64,000 nucleotides of DNA, taken from positions 472,485-536,484 of the forward strand of contig MCFL01000014.1 in the NCBI GenBank assembly GCA_002102555.1. Reading direction: 5' to 3'. Source of the DNA: Catenaria anguillulae PL171. Lineage: Eukaryota > Blastocladiomycota > Blastocladiomycetes > Blastocladiales > Catenariaceae. The notes beneath the pieces are model-generated. The model had not been told where the DNA came from, did no database searches, and worked only from the letters and a program-made list of their open reading frames with translations. Positions within the stretch are counted from its first letter, which is position 1. Every line of letters starts with the position of its first letter. The position numbers and the translations under genes are program-made. Shown piece by piece: positions 57,316 through 64,000 of this stretch.

Positions 57316-58921
57316 TAGAGCGGTTGAGATTGGGGTTTGCGCGTTTGAGCCCAGAAGTTTTCGTTTGTTTTCGTGTGTCAAATATGTGAGATACAGACAT
57401 GCTTGCCCTTTTGCTTGACAACCCAGATAATTTGGGATCTACCGTCTCCCTGCGGGACGGGATTGATCCTATGTGTGAATGGAGTCGGGTGGCTGATAAA
57501 CTCCTGCGACTATCGTGCTAGCAGTTGAGGTAATCAACCGCGCCCGTGGATGCGCTGACCTCGTCGCCGAGGATGCCTGACGCCGGCGTCTGTAACCGAG
57601 AAAAAGGGGAAGAAACGTGTCTCAACTAACATGATCGAAGGTCCGACGATTCCAATCCTCTGGTACCATGGCAGGGTCAGACACGTGTGGCGTTGGCAGG
57701 TGATTTCATGTACCCAAGATTTGCCTGGACTGAAACAGATATATGACCAATTATATCATCAAGTCGGAGCAGATCTGGCGGCTAAATGCAGTTCCCGTTG
57801 TTCCTGCATCAATTCCAGTGCACGGGCGCGAGGCGCGGGAAATCGCAAGGCTTAGCCGGCCGGACAGGCTACGTATATATACGCAGACTGAGTGGACGCT
57901 TGGATGCACGTCGTTGCAAACCATGTCAAGTCACCCCCGACGTGACAAAATATATTACCCTCCCTTCACCACACATGACCACTTTTTGCCAATGTATTTA
58001 ATGAGCACCGCGAGTTTACAATGTAAATGACTAGACTTGAACGGAACCTGCTCTTGACCTGCTCTCGCTCCACCATATGCATCATTTGCGATTTTGCATT
58101 CCTCTTCACGGCCCAACGCATCCATTTCGACAGAGTCCTTGACGCCAGACACAAGCCGGCCCATCGCTTGCGAGGTACCTTTCCTTTTGTTTAGCGCACA
58201 CCTTCCGCAATGATTCTGTACCAGCCAGCGGTCATGTGCCCCAGCCCGGCTACCGGTTACCTGTGCACCGCTATCGGCTCAGCCAACGTTCAGCGGCCTT
58301 GACTCCCATCGCCCCGCCACCGGCCATCCATCCCAGCCGCATTTCCAGCCCGCAATCTTGGCCTCTTTGTTTCCCCACGACCAGTCATACAAGCGGATGA
58401 CGCTGCTTGGGCAGGGCCTGTGTGGACATTGCGATGCACGTATGCCCGCTGCTCACTGTCAATTTGCCATTCCAAAACCTGTTCCGTGGCAGCAACACCA
58501 GCGCAACCAAATCTTTCAGCCGAGGATTCCGTCCGCATGGGCTGAATGCTCCATTTGAAATCGTTGCCCATGCAATGTGTCTTTGTCAAAAGATGCTGAC
58601 TATATCATTCTCCATCGCATGATACTTGATAGAGCAACATCCGCTCTTCCTGAGACAGTCACCAACGTCTCCTACCCGACCGCTTTGCATCGTTTACTTG
58701 TCTCCAATTGCCTGAGCCCGCACCAGGCCGATTTTCCGATCACATCAACCTCTTAATCGCCTGGCGCTAAACACTCATCCGCCACGAGGCGGTGCACTAT
58801 CTCTCGCTCTGGTGGCACCCGGAATTGTTCCCCATCCAAGTTAATTCAAGTTGTGCGTGGAACCCCACCAACAGCGACCCGACCTGGTCCACCTCTTCCA
58901 ACACACGCACACTTCACCACC
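57316..58921. other. Intergenic
   Basis: About 1.6 kb; several short open frames without family resemblance, no RNA gene recognised. Confidence 0.5.
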
Positions 58922-61900
58922 ATGCATTGCTCAACATCAATACTCATCGCACTCTTGTGCCTCGCCTGTACCACGACACTGGTCGACGCCGCCGAGTATA
59001 AGCTTGGTCTCGCCCTGCCGCTCTGTATGTGTTGACCTGCACCCCGCTCGCCTCGCCTTGATCCAGCCGCGCTCTTCTCGCGAGACTGACGAAACGCAAA
59101 AAATTTCCCTGCTGCCTTGCCTTTTTCTTACTTAGCCTCGAACGACAAGGAACTCGTTGGCTCAATCAAAGACGTGGTTGAACTCGGACTCGAAGACGTC
59201 AACCAATGGCACGACAAGAGTTTCCTGGCAACACCTTTTCACTCAAATTGTGCGTCGTTGCTTCCGCCCGAGGTCATTCCCAACGTGTTCTCGTTAACTG
59301 ACCACCAACTTCTTTTGGCGAATTTTGCAGCTATGACACACAAAACCAAGAGTCCAAGGCTGTTGAGGCCATGTTCGACGCGGCAAGGAATGGACTCGTT
59401 GGCATGGTGGGCGAATTCAACTCGGACGCAACCATTCCCATGGCACTTGCCGGCAATCAGTTCAATGTACGCCGATTCCTCTCCCTGCCTGTGGCTTTGG
59501 CTGATTCTTCTGACATTCCGATTCCCTTTTACGCAGATGTGGCAATGCACAGGCTCAGCAACCTCGCCGGCTTTGTCGGACAAGAAAGAGTTCAACCGAT
59601 TCTTTCGCACAATTCCTCCAGACTTTGCACAGGGCGCCGTGTTGGCCACCTTTGTGAAGAACATGGGTTGGAAGAGTTGCTCGATTCTCGCCGTGTCCGA
59701 CGCGTACGACCTCCTCCCTCCCTTGAGTTCCCTCTCTCACATCGACGATTTTACTCACATGCATTCCGGCCCTCCAATCTTCCAGGTACGGCGAAGGTAT
59801 CACCAACACGTTTACTACCACGGCCGCAGAGCTTAAGCTCAATATTGAGACGATTCAAACCTTCTCATCGTCCCCTGCCGCCGGTACAGACCTGCCCACA
59901 TCGGTTGGCTTCAAGTCGGCCATCGAGGGTATTCAGAATGCGGGCTCCCGTATTGTGCTCTTGTACGTTCCTCCCGTTCGCCGTCACATGCATGCTTTCG
60001 CCAACTCTTTTTCAACTGACTTGACGCTTGTCAATTTTTTCAGTTTTGGACAAGACAACGACTTCATTAACGTTGCTCGTGAAGCCAAGAAGCTCGGAAT
60101 CATTGGCAACCCTGAGTGGGTGTGGATTGGCGGTGAAGCGATCGCGACGCTGTGGCAGGAAGAAAGCCCAGAAGAAGTTTTTCGCGCGAGGACATTCGTT
60201 TGGCGGACGGGGACGTTCTTACCCCTTCATCCTGGAACGCGGCTCCGACTTTGGCAAATTCTTGGAGCGGTATCGCACCAAGTTCCCTACCCGTCAGGAT
60301 TACCCCATACTACGGCACCGTCACTGTCGATTGCCTCCATGCCTCGCGCGTGGGATCAAGACCATGGTCGGACGCAACACTGAGCGCTCTACCCTCGATC
60401 GAGATCTCAAAGGTGCGACTTTGCGGGACTTTTTGCAAAATTTCACGTCACCCACGTCAGGTGCCGTCAATTTCAACGCGGATGGCGACCGGGTCGGGTC
60501 TTACTACATCTACAACATTTTCGGCGGCAAGGCCATCACCACTCATGTGGTCGACCCAGTGGCAAAGACCATGGTCAAGGATCCCGTGGCTACACCAACC
60601 TTCTTTGGTGGGTCCAAGGTCATTCCCCAGGACAAGCCCGAGCTCGCTCGCCGCCACCCAGAGTTTTCCGACATTGGCGTCTTGGTCATTCTGGCCGCAA
60701 CTGCGGCCCTTATTCTCGTCATTCTCGCCACCGTCGGCTACCTGTTTACACATCGCAACCACACCACCGTTCGCCAAATGTCTCTGCCCATGTTGTTCAT
60801 GATTGCCATTGGATTGTGCATGGTGCTTGCGAGTACCTCGCTCTGGATCGGTGTACCGACAATCATGACTTGCAACCTCAGCAAGTGGCTGTTTTTGATT
60901 GGGTTCGAGTTCACCATGGGTGCGACTGCTGCCAAGGTTGGTTTTACTTCGTGATTTGTTCCGCTTTGACCACGAATTCTTGCCACATCCATGCTCACAC
61001 TTTCCTACGTTCCTTCCTGCAGGCATACAGGATCTGGAAGGTATTCGATAATTCTACGTTGCGCAAGCTCAACAAGCTCAGCGACGGCTACTTGTTCCTG
61101 GGTTGCTCGGCCATCATTCTCGTCCAAGTGTGTATCCTGCTCGTGTGGACGTTTGTCGCTCCTTTGCAGCCCAAGTACAAAAAGACGGTCACTTCGTACT
61201 ACTACGAGTGCGCATCTAATTCGCCCGACTTTGACCGGATCATGACCATCTCGTCGCTCGTGTACAATGGGATTCTACTCTTGACCGTCTCGTATCTTGC
61301 GTACAAGACGCGCAAGGCGTATTCGTACGGTCATTCCACTGAACCACGTTGTTGTTGCTCTGCATCTACGTGCTAATACGCCGTATGTGTCCTGTCATAG
61401 ATCGTTCCGCGAGTCCGTCTTCATCATGTATAGTCTGCAAAACGTGTTCCTGTCGGGCCTCATTATCAGTCCTTTCCTCTTCATTGTCGCCGCCGACTTT
61501 GCCCTTGGCGCGTACTACATCAAGGCCATCACGGTTCTCTATGCCGCGACCTTCACGTACGTGTGCCTGATCGGCCGCATTGCTCTCGGCCTGCACCAAA
61601 CCATCACCAAGTCGTCGTCGACTGGCATCAAGATGAACCTGTCGGATGGGCAATCTTCGTCGGGCGGCGGCATTTCCACGGGCGAGGCTGTCCCGGGCAA
61701 GCCACAGACACTGCACGGCAAGTATCCATGCAAGATTGCCAACAAGCTCTTTGAGACGTGGCATACGAATCGGCTTACGCTGTTTGCGCTTGAAGGGTAT
61801 CTGGGTATGACGCGCATGACCAACCAGACGGAGCAGGGCAAGCTGTTCAAGCTGCGGTCCATCCAGTTTGACCCTGCGCCATCGGCGTATCCGCTGTGCA

Positions 61901-62181
61901 TTGAGATTCGCGCAGACTCGACGTCGTACTTGGTTCAGTTTAACAAGGAGGCGGACAAGGCCGCGTGGATCAGGGCATTGTCGGTGCATTGCTTGGTTAT
62001 GTCCAAGTCGTCGGCAAACAAGAGTGCCAGCGGCAACAATGCCACGGGGATCGGATTGAGCACCATGAACGGGTTGCAGTCGCGGGCAGGTGCTGGTCAG
62101 CCATTCAATGGCGGTGCACGGTCAGGCGTAGCGAACCAAATTCAGTCCCAGTATGGTGGGTACAAGTCGACGCATGGGTGA
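58922..62181 (+). CDS. Class C (GABA-B/mGlu-like) GPCR with a PH-like C-terminal domain
   Basis: Receptor with an extracellular Venus-flytrap ligand domain. The signal peptide (MHCSTSILIALLCLACTTTLVDA) is followed by EYKLGLALPLSSNDKELVGS. Exons begin at 58922, 59136, 59331, 59537, 59786, 60044, 61023 and 61401. Ligand-domain blocks: DTQNQESKAVEAMFDAARNG, FRTIPPDFAQGAVLATFVK, YGEGITNTFTTTAAELKLNI and SGAVNFNADGDRVGSYYIYN. The seven-helix part begins IGVLVILAATAALILVIL; includes CNLSKWLFLIGFEFTMGA and AYRIWKVFDNSTLRKL. After the helices comes a tail with FALEGYLGMTRM and FNKEADKAAWIRALSVH, resembling the end of a PH domain. Between 60150 and 60370 the frame changes about four times, and the 59250-59330 junction does not fit phase; missing bases are likely. 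Confidence 0.88.
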
Positions 62182-62773
62182 GCGGTTCATCTTGTTGATC
62201 TGTCTGTTGCTTTATCCTTGCACTCTGTACTTGGTTCTTTCACTTTGTTTCACTTGCACGCTCTTTCTTTTCCCTGGCATCAGATCCCACGCTCATTACT
62301 TTTCGCGGCATATGCCTTGACCCTCTTCAGTCACCTTTCTTTTCCTGGCCCTGGCGTTGTTTCAATCTGTACCATCCATTTTTCTTGCTTCATATGTAGC
62401 AATAGACCATCAATTTTGTTGATTATGGCCTGTTTTTAGCGTCGAGTCCTCACTCTGTCCTGTGCGCATTGTCAGTCGGAACGCGTGACACGTCGGCTTG
62501 GCAAGTTGGATGGACGGAATGCACGAACCAACCAACCAACCAACCAACCAATCGGTCGTGCCTTCGGCGATCGGGCGTCTACAGAATGTGAACGTTTTGA
62601 GCGAGCACTCGCTTGACTGCGATCTTTTGGCGAGCGACCACACGATAAAGAGCGACCAGACTCCCATCTCCTCTTCCCCCATTTTAGGTCCAGCATCCCA
62701 GCAACACACCTTGCCTGTCCCCAGTCTGAGTCACTTCAAAGCAACATTTATCTCAATAATTCAATCACCAATT
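62182..62773. other. Intergenic, upstream of Q-rich copy 2
   Basis: 592 bases. Contains ACCA repeats (62527-62551) and GACCAGACTCCCA also seen before copy 1; no separate gene. Confidence 0.5.
62527..62551. repeat. ACCA tetranucleotide repeat upstream of Q-rich gene 2
   Basis: Six ACCA units seen directly, about 225-247 bases before ATG 62774, the same position as the repeat before copy 1. Confidence 0.85.
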
Positions 62774-63839
62774 ATGGGTCGCCAACAAGTCCAACCCGCT
62801 CTCCGCCAAGCTGTCCAGCAGCAATCGGCCAATCCCAAGCTTCACAGCAGCAGCAGCAGCAGCAGCCTGCCCAGCAAAACACAACAGCAGCAGCAGCCAA
62901 GCAGCAGTCTCGTCCCACGACCGCTTCCATCCCCGTTTCCAACAATGCCATGAAGCACCAGCAGCAACAACAGCAGAAGGCTGTCTCGCGTCCTCAATCG
63001 GCTGCTTCCCAGGCCCAGTCAAGCAACAGGCCAAGACCAACCAGGTCAACCCCAAGCGCAGCAGCAGCAGTCGCAGTCGCACCAGCACTCAAGTCGAATG
63101 CTCAGGTGTACCGCCCGACCCCCGTCAAGGAGCACCCTGACGATGCCTTCCTCTCTCGCTTGGTTGTTTGACCAATCGCGTGTGCCTCAATGGATGTCGA
63201 CTCAGCTTCCCACTAGCAGCAGCAAGCTGCCGCGTCCAAGTCAACTCTGAAGCAGCAGCAGCAGTCTGTCTCGCGTCCCACGTCCTCCACGTCGTCGGCT
63301 CAACAGAGCAAGCAACAGTCGCAGCAGCACTCGAGCAAGAACAACAATGCTCAAGTGTACCGCCCACCCCGTCAAGGAGCACGTTGACGATGCATTCCAC
63401 TCGGGTGCTTGGTTGTTTGACGAGTCGCGTGCCCACAATGGATGGCGCCTCACCTTCCCAAGCAGCAGCAGCGCTCGAATGTTGCCCCCAAGCCGGCTCA
63501 GCGCCCTGCCTCGTCTCTCAGCAGCAAAAGCAAGAACAGCCCGTGATGCAACAGCAGCAGCGCCAGCAGCACCGTGCAGATGCGCCCTCAGCAACAACAA
63601 CGCCAGTTGCCAACCATGCAGCACGGTGACGATACCTTCTTGTGGAACGGATGGACCCAGACTTCGCGTCAACCCCTGTGGACCAACAACAGCAACACAA
63701 CTCGGCCACGCAGTCGATGAGCAAGCAGCCAACGACCATGAATGCGACTCGCCCTCAGTCTCCCCCTGCCAAGCAGGCCCAGCACCAGCAGCAGTCGCAG
63801 CAGGGCCAGAAGCGCCCTCAGTCACCTGCTCGTCGTTGA
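62774..63839 (+). pseudogene. Second, frame-broken copy of the Gln-rich YRPTPVKEH protein
   Basis: Starts with the same MGRQQVQPALRQAVQQQ and ends with the same KRPQSPARR stop as copy 1 at 23408. DNA identity is very high. It differs chiefly by small deletions relative to copy 1: near 62843 (one G), 63016 (one), 63155 (two), 63212 (one), 63366 (two), 63430 (one), 63516 (one) and 63568 (two). These break the frame repeatedly, so no long product is made from the sequence as given. Base substitutions are few. Either this is a young pseudogene or the sequence here carries base-deletion errors; the same style of one-base gap is found in conserved genes of the window. Both YRPTPVKEH modules and the WNGWTQ module are still readable. 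Confidence 0.8.
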
Positions 63840-64000
63840 TTCCCTGATTCCTTCTGTGTTCTTTGTCTCACACTGTTCTGATTTGTGAGTGTTGCTCCCG
63901 TTCATGTGATACCCTCACTCACCAGTTGTTGTCCTGTTCAACTTGTGCATTCCGTGAGTCGAATGCAATGTCAATGTATCAATTACTCCATCATTGATGT
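63840..64000. other. Downstream flank of Q-rich copy 2
   Basis: Similar to 24434-24510 after copy 1 (TTCCCTGATTC, CTCACACTGTTCTGATTTGT), so the duplicated block includes the 3' UTR. Confidence 0.6.

Overview
This is a nuclear window from a gene-dense eukaryote, most likely an early-diverging zoosporic fungus (my inference: Blastocladiomycota or a chytrid-like lineage; the sequence alone does not name a species). The reasons are GC-rich coding DNA, many short GT-AG introns (about 50-130 nt, usually ending CAG or TAG), and a mix of fungal and holozoan-like genes: Rap1, OMA1, a class C GPCR, a BRO1/ALIX protein, SET-MYND proteins and a P5B ATPase. I saw no rRNA, tRNA or CRISPR array.

Layout. 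1-1,850: C-terminal part of a multi-pass membrane protein (minus), cut by the window edge. 3.2-10.3 kb (plus): OMA1 mitochondrial metalloprotease, a Rap1 small GTPase, a Sec1/Munc18 protein. 10.8-13.0 kb: two divergently transcribed paralogues of a small secreted protein. 13.5-16.8 kb (plus): M17 leucyl aminopeptidase and TFIIB copy 1. 17.2-21.7 kb (minus): AMP deaminase and ribosomal protein eL19. 23.4-24.4 kb: a Q-rich protein with a repeated module. 24.95-28.3 kb: a complete pogo-like DNA transposon with 29-bp perfect terminal inverted repeats and a TA duplication. 28.6-34.3 kb (plus): DGAT2 with an 8-nt microexon, an LRR single-pass membrane protein, farnesyltransferase beta. 34.7-35.8 kb (minus): TFIIB copy 2. 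35.9-41.4 kb: a structurally complete DIRS-type tyrosine-recombinase retrotransposon with inverted repeats and an internal complementary region. 41.6-48.2 kb (minus): a SET protein and a P5B ATPase. 49.6-51.7 kb (plus): three tandem small single-pass membrane proteins, two ending in a PPxY motif. 51.8-62.2 kb (plus): SET-MYND protein, BRO1/ALIX, class C GPCR with a PH-like tail. 62.8-63.8 kb: a broken second copy of the Q-rich gene.

Functional themes. Membrane traffic and signalling are well represented: Sec1/Munc18, BRO1/ALIX, PPxY membrane proteins, Rap1, farnesyltransferase beta, P5B ATPase and the GPCR. The rest is housekeeping: transcription initiation (two TFIIB genes), purine metabolism, lipid synthesis, proteolysis and translation. 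The two transposons each lie a short distance upstream of a gene start (DGAT2 and TFIIB copy 2).

Caution on the sequence. At least eight conserved reading frames are broken by what looks like one missing base, always in the same direction and mostly in short C, G or T runs. I treat these as probable sequence errors, flag each one, and do not call those genes pseudogenes. The novel items most worth following are the PPxY tandem array, the two TFIIB genes that are nearly identical except around the intron, the GPCR with a PH-like tail, the divergent secreted pair and the intact DIRS architecture.
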